DNA of 64,000 nt from Streptomyces monomycini (GCF_022271435.1 NZ_JAFIQY010000016.1:97991-161990); one strand, 5' to 3'. Numbered from the stretch's first letter, positions 16,441 to 25,533 are shown. Notes: generated by a model from the letters alone, not told the origin. Numbers and translations are program-made.

Positions 16441-17388
16441 CTATTCGGCCTGGGCAGAGTGCTCGGCGATCAGCGTGCGGGCCGCGTCGAGGTCGTCCGG
16501 GGTCTTGAGCGCGAGGGTCTGCACACCGGGCAGCGCGCGCTTGGCGATGCCGACGAGGGTGCCGCCGGGGCTCACCTCGATGATGCCGGTGACGCCCAGC
16601 TCCTTGAACGTCTCCATGCACAGGTCCCAGCGCACCGGGTTGGCCACCTGGCCCACCAGGCGGCGCACGACGTCCTGCCCCTCGGTGACGACACGGCCGT
16701 CCTTGTTCGAGACGTACCGGGTGTGCGGGTCGGCCGGGGTGACCTCCGCGACCGCTGCCTCCAGGGCCGTCACGGCCGGGGCCATGTGCTCGGTGTGGAA
16801 GGCGCCGGCCACCTTCAGCGGTACGACGCGGCGGGTGCCCTCGGGCTTGTCCTCGGCCAGCGCGGCCAGCTGTGCGGCGGTGCCCGCGGCGACGATCTGG
16901 CCCGCACCGTTGACGTTCGCGGGGGTCAGACCCAGCTTCTCCAGATGCGGCAGGACGACGTCCTGCTCGCCACCGAGAAGGGCGGCCATGCCCGTCTCCG
17001 TGACGGCGGCGGCCTCGGCCATGGCCAGGCCGCGCTTGCGCACCAGCGCCAGCGCGTCGTTCTCGGAGAGCACGCCGGTCAGGGCCGCGGCGGCCAGCTC
17101 GCCGACGCTGTGCCCGGCGGCGGCGCCGACCAGCCGGGAGAAGTCCTCGGCGGTCGCGAAGAGCTGCCGGGCGGACACCAGGGAGGCCGCCACCAGCAGC
17201 GGCTGTGCCACCGCGGTGTCGCGGATCTCGTCCGCGTCCGCGTTCGTGCCGTAATGGACCAGGTCCAGGTCGATGGCGGCCGACCACTCACGGAGCCGGT
17301 CTTCGACACCGGGGAGGTCGAGCCAGGGGGTCAGGAAGCCGGGCGTCTGAGCGCCTTGGCCGGGAGCGACGAGTACGAGCACCCTCAC
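16441..17388 (-). CDS. fabD: Malonyl-CoA:ACP acyltransferase
   Basis: Loads malonyl units on ACP. 315 residues from GTG 17388 (an in-frame GTG at 17382 is the alternative). Starts RVLVLVAPGQGAQ; nucleophile Ser94 in GHSVGE and catalytic His198 in AGAFHTEHM. First gene of the fab operon. The 83-base gap to the regulator upstream contains an AT-rich stretch (GTTCTACAAAAGTCTAGAG on the plus strand), likely the operon promoter and FasR target. Confidence 0.95.
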   Translation of the reverse strand: MRVLVLVAPGQGAQTPGFLTPWLDLPGVEDRLREWSAAIDLDLVHYGTNADADEIRDTAVAQPLLVAASLVSARQLFATAEDFSRLVGAAAGHSVGELAAAALTGVLSENDALALVRKRGLAMAEAAAVTETGMAALLGGEQDVVLPHLEKLGLTPANVNGAGQIVAAGTAAQLAALAEDKPEGTRRVVPLKVAGAFHTEHMAPAVTALEAAVAEVTPADPHTRYVSNKDGRVVTEGQDVVRRLVGQVANPVRWDLCMETFKELGVTGIIEVSPGGTLVGIAKRALPGVQTLALKTPDDLDAARTLIAEHSAQAE

Positions 17389-17471
17389 ACTCTCTCTTGT
17401 GGGAGGTCCCGCCCGCCCGTGGGGACAGGGACGAAGAACCATCAGGGGAATTGTCGGTGTTCTACAAAAGT

Positions 17472-18662
17472 CTAGAGTTGGCTGTCCCCGTCGGCCAGAC
17501 GCCCCAGGATCAGCGCGATGCGCAGCGTGAAGGCGGAGCGTACGTCCGAAGGTGACCATCCGGTGACGTCGGTCACACGTCGCAGCCGGTAGCGCACGGT
17601 GTTGGGGTGCACGAAGAGCATCCGCGCCGCGCCCTCCAGACTGCTGGCTTGTTCCAGATACACGCTCAGCGTCTCCAGGAGGGCCGAGCCTGCTTCCTCC
17701 AGTGGTCTGTAGATCTCCTCCACCAGCTGCTGACGCGCAGCCGGGTCGGACGCCATCGCCCGCTCCGGCAGCAGGTCGTCGGACAGTACGGGACGGGGGG
17801 CATCCGGCCAAGCGGCACATGCCTTCAGTCCCGCGGCGGCGGCCTGCGCGGAGCGGGTCGCGGCCAGCAGGTCGGCCACCACCGGACCGGCCACCACCGG
17901 GCCCGCCGCGAACGGTCCGATCAGGGCTTTCGCCGCCTTGAGCGGGTCGTCCGAGCCGCCCGCGATGACGACCAGGCGGCTGCCCAGGACGCCGGTGAGC
18001 ACCTGGAGCTTGGCGTGCCGGGACGCGCGGCGGATGGCTTCCACCGTCAGCTCGCTGTCCCCGTCGGGGGCCGTACCCAGCACAACGCACACATGTTCGG
18101 GAGAATTCCAGCCGAGCGCGGCGGCCCGTGAGATCGCCCCCTCGTCCGCCTCCCCGGAGAGCACCGCGTTGACCACCAGCGACTCCAGCCGCGCGTCCCA
18201 CGCGCCCCGCGCCTCGGCGGCCTGCGCGTACACCTGGGCGGTGGCGAAGGCGATCTCCCGCGCGTAGACGAGCAGCGCCTCACGCAGCACGCCCTCGTCC
18301 CCGGGGGCCGCCACGTCGTCGATCGCCGCCTCCATGACCTCGATGGTCGTACGGACCATCTCGACGGTCTGGCGCAAAGTGATCGCCCGGGTCAGCTCGC
18401 GCGGCGCCGTGCCGAACACGTCGGTGCTGATGGCCTGCGGCGTCTCCGGATGCCGGAACCACTCGGTGAAGGCCGCGATGCCCGCCTGGGCGACGAGGCC
18501 GATCCAGGAGCGGTTCTCCGGCGGCATGGCGCGGTACCACGGCAGCTGCGCGTCCATGCGGGCGATGGCGTTGGCAGCCAGCTTTCCCGACGACTTCTCC
18601 AGACGGCGGAGGGTCGCGGTGTGCGGATGCGGGTGCGGGTCGCGCGATGCGGGTTCAGACAC
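17472..18662 (-). CDS. fasR: Transcriptional regulator of fatty-acid synthesis, FasR-like (PucR/CdaR-type HTH)
   Basis: 396 residues. The C-terminal helix-turn-helix (FVHPNTVRYRLRRVTDVTGW, about 350-370) is the PucR-type HTH_30. The N-terminal two thirds is the regulatory region found in S. coelicolor FasR, which activates fabDHPF. Position directly upstream of fabD in the same direction matches that system. A short GPVVAGPVVA repeat lies mid-protein. Function by homology and synteny; its DNA site was not identified with certainty. Confidence 0.88.
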   Translation of the reverse strand: MSEPASRDPHPHPHTATLRRLEKSSGKLAANAIARMDAQLPWYRAMPPENRSWIGLVAQAGIAAFTEWFRHPETPQAISTDVFGTAPRELTRAITLRQTVEMVRTTIEVMEAAIDDVAAPGDEGVLREALLVYAREIAFATAQVYAQAAEARGAWDARLESLVVNAVLSGEADEGAISRAAALGWNSPEHVCVVLGTAPDGDSELTVEAIRRASRHAKLQVLTGVLGSRLVVIAGGSDDPLKAAKALIGPFAAGPVVAGPVVADLLAATRSAQAAAAGLKACAAWPDAPRPVLSDDLLPERAMASDPAARQQLVEEIYRPLEEAGSALLETLSVYLEQASSLEGAARMLFVHPNTVRYRLRRVTDVTGWSPSDVRSAFTLRIALILGRLADGDSQL

Positions 18663-18735
18663 GGGGACAAGCCTGCCTTATCGGGGCGGTGTGACGGCGC
18701 GGTGGGCTCTCGGGGGCGGGGGCTACGGTGGTCGG

Positions 18736-19410
18736 GTGATCCAGGTACACAGAGGCGACGAACGCTATCCGGGCGGTGACGCGGCGGCCGGCATCGAGAC
18801 CCGGCACGCCTTCTCCTTCGGCCCGCACTACGACCCGGACAACCTGCGGTTCGGCGCGCTGGTCGCCTGCAACGAGGAACGGCTGGCGCCCGGCGCCGGT
18901 TTCGACGAGCACCCGCACCGCGACACCGAGATCGTCACCTGGGTCGTCGAGGGGGAGCTGACCCACCGCGACTCCACCACCGGCCACGAGACGGTGGTGC
19001 GGCCCGGCGACGTGCAGCGGCTCAGCTCGGCGGACGGCGTGCGGCACGAGGAACGCAACGGCGGCGACGGGCCGCTGCGGTTCGTGCAGATGTGGCTCGC
19101 GCCCACCGGGTCCGGCGGCGAGCCGGTGTACGAGGTGGTGCGCGGCATCGCCGACGGCACGCCGTACGCGCTGCCCGGAGCCGCGTCGATGCTGCACGTT
19201 CGACGGCTGGCCGACGGTGAACGGTCCGCCGTGCCGGACGCGCCGCGGATGTACGTGCACGTCGTGCGCGGCGCGATCCGGCTGGCCGGCGAGCGCCTGG
19301 CGGCCGGGGACGCGGCGCGCGTCACGGACGCGGCCGACCTGGAGCTGGCCGCCGACGGCGCCGCGGAGTGCCTGCTGTGGGAGATGCCGGGCGAACCGTC
19401 GTACGGCTGA
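18736..19410 (+). CDS. Pirin-like bicupin protein
   Basis: 224 residues from GTG 18736. TACGGT (18724-18729) lies 6 bases before the GTG, consistent with leaderless transcription. The N-terminal cupin keeps all four pirin metal ligands: His59 and His61 in HPHRDTE, His104 and Glu106 in GVRHEE. Pirins of this kind (YhhW type) show quercetinase activity in vitro; the physiological role is uncertain. The C-terminus EPSYG stops at TGA, but the same 27-base unit is repeated three more times after the stop. Confidence 0.88.
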   Translation: MIQVHRGDERYPGGDAAAGIETRHAFSFGPHYDPDNLRFGALVACNEERLAPGAGFDEHPHRDTEIVTWVVEGELTHRDSTTGHETVVRPGDVQRLSSADGVRHEERNGGDGPLRFVQMWLAPTGSGGEPVYEVVRGIADGTPYALPGAASMLHVRRLADGERSAVPDAPRMYVHVVRGAIRLAGERLAAGDAARVTDAADLELAADGAAECLLWEMPGEPSYG

Positions 19411-19488
19411 GGTGGAGACGGACCGTCGTACGGCGGAGAGGGTGGCGGACCGTCGTACGGCGCAGGGGGCGGCGGACCGTCGTACGGC
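19395..19488 (+). repeat. Tandem 27-bp repeat spanning the pirin stop codon
   Basis: ACCGTCGTACGGC recurs at 19395, 19422, 19449 and 19476, exactly 27 bases apart. The first copy encodes the pirin C-terminus; the others lie after its stop in the same frame and would read (G)PSYG repeats on read-through. On the other strand they follow the serine hydrolase stop. Confidence 0.9.
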
Positions 19489-19517
19489 CCGGCCCCCCGC
19501 GGCACCGCTGCGCGTGT

Positions 19518-20336
19518 TCAGCGCAGCTCGGCGAGGATCGCGTCCGTGAGCGGCGGCCACGCCTCGACCGCCCAGGGGCCGAAGGCCCGGTCGGCCAGCG
19601 CGACGCAGGCCGCGCCCGCGTCCGGGTCCACCCACAGGAACGTGCCCGACTGGCCGAAGTGCCCGAAGGTGCGCGGCGAGGACGAAGCGCCCGTCCAGTG
19701 CGGCGACTTGCCGTCCCGGATCTCGAAGCCCAGGCCCCAGTCGTTCGGGTTCTGCGTCCCGTAGCCGGGCAGCACACCGCGGACGCCGGGGAAGACCACG
19801 GAGGTCGCCTCGGCGAGCGTCTGCGGCGCCAGCAGCCGCGGCGCGAGGAGTTCGGCGCCGAAGCGGGCCATGTCGGCGGCGGTCGAGACGCCGTCCTTGG
19901 CGGGTGAGCCCGGCAGGTCGGTGGCGGCCATACCGAGCGGTTCGAGGACCGCCTCGCGCAGGTACTGCGGGAAGGGGATGTCGGTGGCCTTGGCGATGTG
20001 GTCGCCGAGCGCCTCGAAGCCCGCGTTCGAGTACAGCCGGCGCTCGCCCGGCGCGGCCTGCACCCGGTCCTCGTCGAAGGCCAGCCCGCCGGTGTGCGCG
20101 AGCAGGTGGCGCACGGTCGAGCCCGGTGGCCCGGCCGGTTCGTCCAGCTCCACCGCCCCTTCCTCGACGGCGAGCAGCGCGGCGTACGCGGCGAGCGGCT
20201 TGGTGACCGAGGCCAGCGGGAAGCGGTGCTCCTGGGGACCGTACGATCCGGCCACCGTCCCGTCGGTCCGTACGACAGCGACGGCCGCGGTCGGCACCGG
20301 CCAGTTCTCGATCATCCGAAGGCTCTGCAAGGGCAT
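19518..20336 (-). CDS. Serine hydrolase, beta-lactamase/penicillin-binding-protein-like
   Basis: 272 residues. Ser43-x-x-Lys46 in ASVTKPLA is the acylating motif, LYSNAGF supplies the Tyr of Y-x-N, and HFGQSGTFLW is the third box. No signal peptide, so it is predicted cytoplasmic like esterase-type class C relatives (EstB type) rather than a true beta-lactamase. ATG 20336 is preceded by TAGGCT (-10 on the minus strand, 20344-20349) with 7 bases between, again leaderless. Confidence 0.85.
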   Translation of the reverse strand: MPLQSLRMIENWPVPTAAVAVVRTDGTVAGSYGPQEHRFPLASVTKPLAAYAALLAVEEGAVELDEPAGPPGSTVRHLLAHTGGLAFDEDRVQAAPGERRLYSNAGFEALGDHIAKATDIPFPQYLREAVLEPLGMAATDLPGSPAKDGVSTAADMARFGAELLAPRLLAPQTLAEATSVVFPGVRGVLPGYGTQNPNDWGLGFEIRDGKSPHWTGASSSPRTFGHFGQSGTFLWVDPDAGAACVALADRAFGPWAVEAWPPLTDAILAELR

Positions 20337-20466
20337 GGCCACGAGCCTAACGCTCCGGGTGGCGGGGCCGGGACGGGCCGGGGGAGAAGGCGGGTCCGGG
20401 CCGGGGCAGCCGGGGGAGGGCGCGCGGCCGGCCGCGGATCTCCTCAAGACCGGGTCAAGACTTCGC

Positions 20467-20497
20467 TTGCTTGGAGTGCACTCCAAGTCTCTAGCGT
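20467..20497 (+). promoter_or_regulatory. MerR-type promoter with 18-bp operator between -35 and -10
   Basis: The perfect palindrome CTTGGAGTGCACTCCAAG (20470-20487) sits between TTGCTT (20467-20472) and TAGCGT (20492-20497), with a 19-base spacer. Over-long spacers with an intervening dyad are the hallmark of MerR activation. The sequence closely resembles NmlR/AdhR-family operators. Confidence 0.85.
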
Positions 20498-20568
20498 TGA
20501 AGCCGTCGTGAGAGATCCGGAGAAAACGTTCCTGCTACGGGACATCCGGCGACAACGGGAGGCACGGC

Positions 20569-21036
20569 ATGACGGTGACGGCGACGGACCGGACGGTGCG
20601 GGAACCAGCACGGCTGACGGCCTGCAAAGGACCGGTCCTGTACCCGCGGCCCACCGGCCGCGACCAGTACACGATCAGCGAGGTCGCCGAGGTCACCGGC
20701 CTGAGCGCGCACACCCTGCGCTGGTACGAACGGATCGGGCTGATGCCGCACGTGGACCGTACGCACACGGGCCAGCGCCGCTTCAGCAACCGCGACCTGG
20801 ACTGGCTGGACCTGGTGACCAAGCTCCGCCTGACCGGCATGCCGGTCGCGGACATGGTCCGCTACGCCGAGCTGGTGCGCGAGGGCGCGCACACCTTCCC
20901 CGAGCGGGAACGGCTGCTGACCGCGCACCGCGAGGACGTACGGCAGCGGATCGCCGAACTGCAGAGCACGCTCCAGGTCCTCGACTACAAGATCGACATT
21001 TATGCCGACGCCCGCCGGGCGTCGGAGAGAGTCTGA
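20569..21036 (+). CDS. MerR-family regulator, NmlR/AdhR-like
   Basis: 155 residues. Winged HTH YTISEVAEVTGLSAHTLRWY (35-54), then the GLMPHVDRTHTGQRRF wing and a C-terminal coiled coil. The operator matches the NmlR/AdhR class that senses aldehydes or nitrosative stress through a Cys in the K-C-L-R-x-T-G-M segment. Here that segment reads VTKLRLTGMP with no cysteine; the only Cys is residue 19 before the HTH. So the signal must be sensed differently. It autoregulates and probably activates the aldo/keto reductase gene 7 bases downstream. Confidence 0.88.
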   Translation: MTVTATDRTVREPARLTACKGPVLYPRPTGRDQYTISEVAEVTGLSAHTLRWYERIGLMPHVDRTHTGQRRFSNRDLDWLDLVTKLRLTGMPVADMVRYAELVREGAHTFPERERLLTAHREDVRQRIAELQSTLQVLDYKIDIYADARRASERV

Positions 21037-21043
21037 GGACGGC

Positions 21044-22072
21044 ATGACCACAGAGCACATCGGCACCGTTCAGCTGGGCGCCTCCGGACCGCTGGTCGGT
21101 GTCCAGGGCCTCGGCTGCATGGGCATGAGCTTCGCGTACGGCCCGACGGACGACGAGGGCGAGGCGCGGGCCACACTGGAGCGGGCGCTCGAACTGGGCG
21201 TCACACTCTTCGACACCGCCGACATGTACGGCATGGGCCGCAACGAGGAGTTCATAGCCCCGTTCGTCCAGGCGCACCGCGACGAGATCGTGGTGGCGAC
21301 CAAGTTCGCGATCGCCGCGGACCCGGCCGACCCGCTGAACCCGGCCAAGCGGGTCATCCGCAACGACCGCCCCTACATCCGCGAGGCGGTCGAGGCGAGC
21401 CTGCGCCGCCTGGGCGTCGACGCGATCGACCTGTACTACATGCACCGCCGGGACCCGGCCGTCCCCATCGAGGACACGGTCGGCGCGATGGCCGAGCTGG
21501 TGGCCGAGGGCAAGGTCAAGCACCTGGGCCTGAGCGAGGTCACCGGCGGCGAACTGCGCGCGGCCCAGGGCGTGCACCCGATCGCGGCCGTGCAGTCGGA
21601 GTGGTCGCTGTTCAGCCGGGACGTGGAGAACGGCGTGGTGCCGGCCGCACGCGAACTGGGCGTCGGCTTCGTGCCGTACTCGCCGCTCGGCCGCGGCTTC
21701 CTGACCGGCTCGTTCGTCAGCGCCGAGAAGGAGCTGAGCGAGGACGACTTCCGCCGTCAGCAGCCCCGTTTCACCGGCGACAACGCGAAGGCCAACGCGG
21801 CGCTGCTGGAGCCGGTCCGTGAGGTCGCCGCGGCCCACGGGGCCTCGCTCGGGCAGGTCGCGCTGGCCTGGGTGCAGCAGCAGGCGCAGGTGCACGGCCT
21901 GGCCGTGGTGCCGATCCCCGGGACGCGCAAGCGCAGCCGGATCGAGGAGAACGCGGCCGCCACGCGCGTCGTGCTCACCGAGGAGGAACTGGCGCTGCTG
22001 GCGCCCGTCGCGGGCAAGGTGGCGGGCGACCGGTACGCGGACATGAAGTTCACCTCGGCGGGCCGGGAGTAA
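21044..22072 (+). CDS. Aldo/keto reductase
   Basis: 342-residue (beta/alpha)8 NADPH-dependent oxidoreductase. Tetrad visible: Asp57 and Tyr62 in FDTADMYG, Lys87 in VATKFA, His in YYMHRRDP. The C-terminal cofactor loop PIPGTRKRSRIEENA is intact. ATG 21044 has GAGGAC upstream and lies 7 bases after the MerR stop, so the pair forms a stress-responsive operon, likely reducing reactive aldehydes or quinones. Followed by a strong terminator. Confidence 0.92.
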   Translation: MTTEHIGTVQLGASGPLVGVQGLGCMGMSFAYGPTDDEGEARATLERALELGVTLFDTADMYGMGRNEEFIAPFVQAHRDEIVVATKFAIAADPADPLNPAKRVIRNDRPYIREAVEASLRRLGVDAIDLYYMHRRDPAVPIEDTVGAMAELVAEGKVKHLGLSEVTGGELRAAQGVHPIAAVQSEWSLFSRDVENGVVPAARELGVGFVPYSPLGRGFLTGSFVSAEKELSEDDFRRQQPRFTGDNAKANAALLEPVREVAAAHGASLGQVALAWVQQQAQVHGLAVVPIPGTRKRSRIEENAAATRVVLTEEELALLAPVAGKVAGDRYADMKFTSAGRE

Positions 22073-22084
22073 CACCCGCGCACG

Positions 22085-22127
22085 CGCGGCGGGCGGAGCC
22101 GTCCCCCGATCGGCTCCGCCCGCCGCG
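22085..22127. terminator. Strong bidirectional terminator
   Basis: A 17-bp perfect stem (22085-22101 with 22111-22127), 9-base loop and TTT after it, between the convergent reductase and acyltransferase genes. Confidence 0.9.
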
Positions 22128-22149
22128 TTTCCCGCGCCCGCGCCGGGGC

Positions 22150-23379
22150 TCAGGCGAGCCCCAGCGCGAACACCGCGAAGGCCGCCGCCAGGGTTCCCGC
22201 GACGGTCCGCCGGGCCGCCGTGACACCGGTCCACGGCGCCTCGAAACGGCGGGTCAGACGGCCGATGAGCAGCAGCACCACCGCGAAGACCGGCAGCCAG
22301 GCGAGGCGGGCCAGGACCCAGCCGACGGTGTCCGGCGCGGTGGTGAGACCGGGCACGGCGCCGAGGAAGGACGCGGGGACGGCCGCCGAGAACATCGCCG
22401 TCTGGTGCCAGCACAGCACCGTCATCGCACAGAGGTTGACGACGACCACGGGTGCCCAGAGGGCAGGGCGGCGCAGCAGCCGGGCGATACGGTCGCGCAG
22501 CAGGACCGCGGCGCCGGACTGGGCCGCGGCCAGCGCGAGGACCAGCAGCGACGGCGGGTGCGAGTTCGTACGGTCCTGGCCCGGGACACCGACCATGCTC
22601 GCCGGGTAGTGGAAGAACAGCAGCAGCGCGGCGAACAGGGCGGTACCGCCCAGCAGCAGCACCCAGGCGGCACGCCGGCCGAGCCGCTTCTCCCCCCAGG
22701 ACACGCCCAGTTGGTACGCGAACATCCAGCCCGGCAGCAGATTGAGCAGGCTCAGCCACGACGGCATCGCGTCGGCGTACGGCCCGTACCGCAGGAAGTC
22801 GACGACGGCGACGGCGCCCAGCAGCGGGGCTGCGGCCCAGGCGCCCAGGCGGCGCGCCGCGCGGACGCAGTACGGCGTGAGCGCGGTGATCCCCGCGTAG
22901 ACGCCGACGAACCACAGGGGCTGGATGACCAGCGTCGCCCCCGTACGCAGCGTGGCTTCGGGCACGCCGAGCGTGGACAGTACGGGGATCAGCGCCGCCC
23001 AGACAGCGGTCACCCCGAGAACGGGGCGGCCCAGCCGTGCCAGCCGGGCCCGCAGCCAGTGGCCCGTCGACTCCCCGCGCGCGGCGGCCCGGTGGAAGGA
23101 GAGCACCGAGGCGTACCCGCCGACCAGGAAGAAGATGCCGAGCATCTGGAGAACCCAGCTCGCGGGCGCCAGGGCGGCGAAGGAGGACAGCGGGCTCGCG
23201 TTGTGCAGCGCGCCGCCGGGGTCGAGGGTGAATCCGCCGAGCAGCCAGTGCCCGGTCGGCACGGCGAGCAGCGCGAGCGCGCGCAGGCCGTCGACGGCAC
23301 GGTCACGGTGGGCGGGGGTACGGCCCTCGATGGTGCGGATGGTCTTGCGGACGGGAGCCAGGAGTGGGGTGGCGGCCAT
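22150..23379 (-). CDS. Membrane acyltransferase, acyltransferase-3 family
   Basis: 409 residues with about ten hydrophobic helices. The N-terminal motif RDRAVDGLRALALLAV (conserved Arg and, after TM1, GHW) is typical of acyltransferase 3, which moves acyl groups onto sugars or cell-wall polymers. Residues LWFVGVYAGITAL and LCWHQTAMF also match this family. It lies 69 bases after the DUF1023 hydrolase gene on the same strand. Acceptor unknown. Confidence 0.85.
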   Translation of the reverse strand: MAATPLLAPVRKTIRTIEGRTPAHRDRAVDGLRALALLAVPTGHWLLGGFTLDPGGALHNASPLSSFAALAPASWVLQMLGIFFLVGGYASVLSFHRAAARGESTGHWLRARLARLGRPVLGVTAVWAALIPVLSTLGVPEATLRTGATLVIQPLWFVGVYAGITALTPYCVRAARRLGAWAAAPLLGAVAVVDFLRYGPYADAMPSWLSLLNLLPGWMFAYQLGVSWGEKRLGRRAAWVLLLGGTALFAALLLFFHYPASMVGVPGQDRTNSHPPSLLVLALAAAQSGAAVLLRDRIARLLRRPALWAPVVVVNLCAMTVLCWHQTAMFSAAVPASFLGAVPGLTTAPDTVGWVLARLAWLPVFAVVLLLIGRLTRRFEAPWTGVTAARRTVAGTLAAAFAVFALGLA

Positions 23380-23448
23380 GAGGGCCTCCTTCGGAGGAGG
23401 TTCGGTCGGGGAGGAGTCGGGGAGGAGTAGCGGGCTGCGGCGTCGGCG

Positions 23449-24615
23449 TCAGCGCACCCGGTCGTAGCGGCCGAGCGCGATGTCGGCGAAGTTGCGCAAC
23501 GAGTCCGTGCCGGGCGCGAGATAGCCGGTGTGCCCCTCGGCTGTCCTGGCGGGCACTCGGCGCGCGCCGAACTCCGGGTCCGTCGGGTCCGTACCGTGCC
23601 CCAGGCCCAGGAACTCGACGTTCGGCACGTTGCCGATCCAGTCGGAGGCGTCCCGGGCGGCCCACACCCGGGCGGTGGTGTGCAGCGCCGCCGCACTGTC
23701 CGTGCGCATCCCGGGGGAGCCGAAGACGATGAGGTCCGCGATCCGCCCCGGCTCCAGCAGCGGTACGGCTTGAGCGCACACGACCGTGCCGTAGCTGTGG
23801 CACAGCAGGGCGGGGGCCCGGACGCCGACGGCGGCCAGCCCGTCCAGGAAGCGGGCCAGGCGCGGGGCGCCGGCCTCCGCCAGGCGGCCGGTCGCGGCGT
23901 CCGGGCCGAGGCCGACCGGCGTGGTGTAGCCGGTCCAGGCGATCGCGGCCGTAGGGACACCGGGCGCTTCGGCGGCCATCCGGGCCCGCAGCGACTTCGC
24001 CATGCCGGACGGCGTGCCGTACGGGTCGCGTGCGCGGTCGGACGAGGACAGGTCGATGTCCGAGCCCGGTACGAACACCGACGTGCGCCGCGCCGCCACC
24101 AGATCCCCGAACACCTCGGCCACCTGGCCGCGGCCGCGCGGGTCGAAGGCGAGTATCTGACGGCCGGGGCGCAGGAGTTCGGCGTACCGGTCAGCCAGTC
24201 GGCGGGCCTCCTGGTGGTCCTGGAGGGTGCCGGCCGGGTCGGTGGCGCGGGCCGTCTGCCGGTCGCGTTCCGCCGTCAGCGCGAGGGCGTTGGCGCGGTA
24301 GCGCAGGGCCACCGGCGCGCCGTCCAGATTGCCCACGGTCAACGGGTGACGGGCCGCCAGTTCCTGCCGCTGGGCCTCGCTCAGCGCGGCGAAGAAGCGG
24401 GCGACCTGCGCCGGGGTGGCGGTCACCGGGTCCGGCAGCCGCCTGCCCAGCGAGTGGTCGGCGCGCCAGGCGGCGGCGCCGGGCGCGGGCCCGGTGACGG
24501 CCTCCTGGGTGGACCCCGCCGCCCAGCCGCCGGTGCCGCCGACGACCACCGCCGCCAGCGTGAGGGCGACGAGCGTGCGCCTACCGCGTGGGGTGAACCG
24601 GCGCAGCAAGGACAT
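23449..24615 (-). CDS. DUF1023 alpha/beta hydrolase (copy 1), exported
   Basis: 388 residues. Basic N-terminus plus a hydrophobic segment (about 12-35) predict export or a membrane anchor. The nucleophile elbow CHSYGTVV and the C-terminal GHTGYLAPGTDSLRNFA (His) match DUF1023. It is paralogous along its length with the gene at 28119-29342. The promoter region contains ATACCGGGGTAGGGGGT (24709-24725), similar to a sequence before the neighbouring histidine kinase, suggesting control by that two-component system. Substrate unknown. Confidence 0.85.
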   Translation of the reverse strand: MSLLRRFTPRGRRTLVALTLAAVVVGGTGGWAAGSTQEAVTGPAPGAAAWRADHSLGRRLPDPVTATPAQVARFFAALSEAQRQELAARHPLTVGNLDGAPVALRYRANALALTAERDRQTARATDPAGTLQDHQEARRLADRYAELLRPGRQILAFDPRGRGQVAEVFGDLVAARRTSVFVPGSDIDLSSSDRARDPYGTPSGMAKSLRARMAAEAPGVPTAAIAWTGYTTPVGLGPDAATGRLAEAGAPRLARFLDGLAAVGVRAPALLCHSYGTVVCAQAVPLLEPGRIADLIVFGSPGMRTDSAAALHTTARVWAARDASDWIGNVPNVEFLGLGHGTDPTDPEFGARRVPARTAEGHTGYLAPGTDSLRNFADIALGRYDRVR

Positions 24616-24708
24616 GGTGGGGTCTCCCTCTTCCGTTGGCGTGACGGAGGGAAACGTAGAAAGCGGGTGGGTGACCCGGCGTCACACCGCGGGGCCAACT
24701 GTCCGCTG

Positions 24709-24788
24709 ATACCGGGGTAGGGGGTGCCTGAACTGCTCGTCCTTCAGCACGACCGGCCACCCCGAGGACCTTGTAGGGGGTTACCCCC
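24709..24788 (-). promoter_or_regulatory. Putative response-regulator sites upstream of DUF1023 hydrolase
   Basis: ATACCGGGGTAGGGGGT at 24709-24725 and the palindrome GGGGGTTACCCCC at 24776-24788. The first shares ATACCGGGG with 26911-26919 upstream of the kinase gene. Role inferred only. Confidence 0.35.
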
Positions 24789-24852
24789 ACCCCACCCGCC
24801 CCCACCGGCCCGTACGTCGGCGGGGCCGCCCTGAGGGCATGGCGGTGCCCGG

Positions 24853-25533
24853 TCAGTTCACGCCCGGTGACACCAGCCCCGACTCGTACGCGAAGATCAC
24901 GGCCTGCGCGCGGTCGCGCAGCTCCAGCTTGGCCAGCACCCGGCCGATGTGGGTCTTCACCGTCTGTTCGGCGAGCACCAGCGCCTCCGCGATCTCCTGG
25001 TTCGACAGGCCGCGGGCGATCAGCTCCAGTACCTCGGTCTCCCGTGGCGTCAGCCCGTTCAGGCGCAGCGCGGTCCGGTCCTTGCGCGGTGCGGGCCGCT
25101 GCCGGGCGAAGTCGGCGATCAGGCGCCGCGTCACGGACGGCGCGAGCAGCGCCTCGCCCGCCGCGACCACCCGTACCGCCGAGATCAGGTCGGCCGGCGG
25201 CGCGTCCTTCAGCAGGAACCCCGACGCCCCCGCCCGCAGCGCCTCGTACACGTAGTCGTCGACGTCGAAGGTGGTGAGCATCAGCACCTTCGGCCGGTGC
25301 ACGACGCCGGGCGGCGGGTCCAGCAGCTGCCGGGCCGCCTCCAGCCCGTCCATCTCCGGCATCCGGACGTCCATCAGCACCACGTCCGGGTGCGTACGGC
25401 GGCTCAGTTCGACGCCCTGCACGCCGTCCGGCGCATCACCGACGACGTCGATGTCGCTCTGCGCCGCGAGCAGTGCGGCGAAGCCGGCTCGCACCATGGC
25501 CTGGTCGTCGACGATGATCACCCGAGTGGTCAT
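24853..25533 (-). CDS. Two-component response regulator, NarL/LuxR type
   Basis: 226 residues. Receiver domain with acidic pair Asp9-Asp10 and phospho-acceptor Asp55 (VVLMDVRMPEMDG), conserved Thr and Lys (LMLTTFD, FLLKDAPP), and C-terminal LuxR HTH (LTPRETEVLELIARGLSNQE). Its start overlaps the kinase stop by 4 bases (25530-25533). Likely targets include the adjacent DUF1023 hydrolases and its own operon. Confidence 0.92.
   Translation of the reverse strand: MTTRVIIVDDQAMVRAGFAALLAAQSDIDVVGDAPDGVQGVELSRRTHPDVVLMDVRMPEMDGLEAARQLLDPPPGVVHRPKVLMLTTFDVDDYVYEALRAGASGFLLKDAPPADLISAVRVVAAGEALLAPSVTRRLIADFARQRPAPRKDRTALRLNGLTPRETEVLELIARGLSNQEIAEALVLAEQTVKTHIGRVLAKLELRDRAQAVIFAYESGLVSPGVN

Noticed and set aside
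13664..18662. Possible polyketide cluster because of ketosynthase, ACP and acyltransferase
   Set aside because: Gene order, lengths and FasR neighbour match the primary fatty-acid synthase block.
19395..19488. Possible CRISPR-like array (regular 13-bp repeats)
   Set aside because: Units and spacers are too short and spacers similar; it is a 27-bp tandem repeat derived from the pirin gene.
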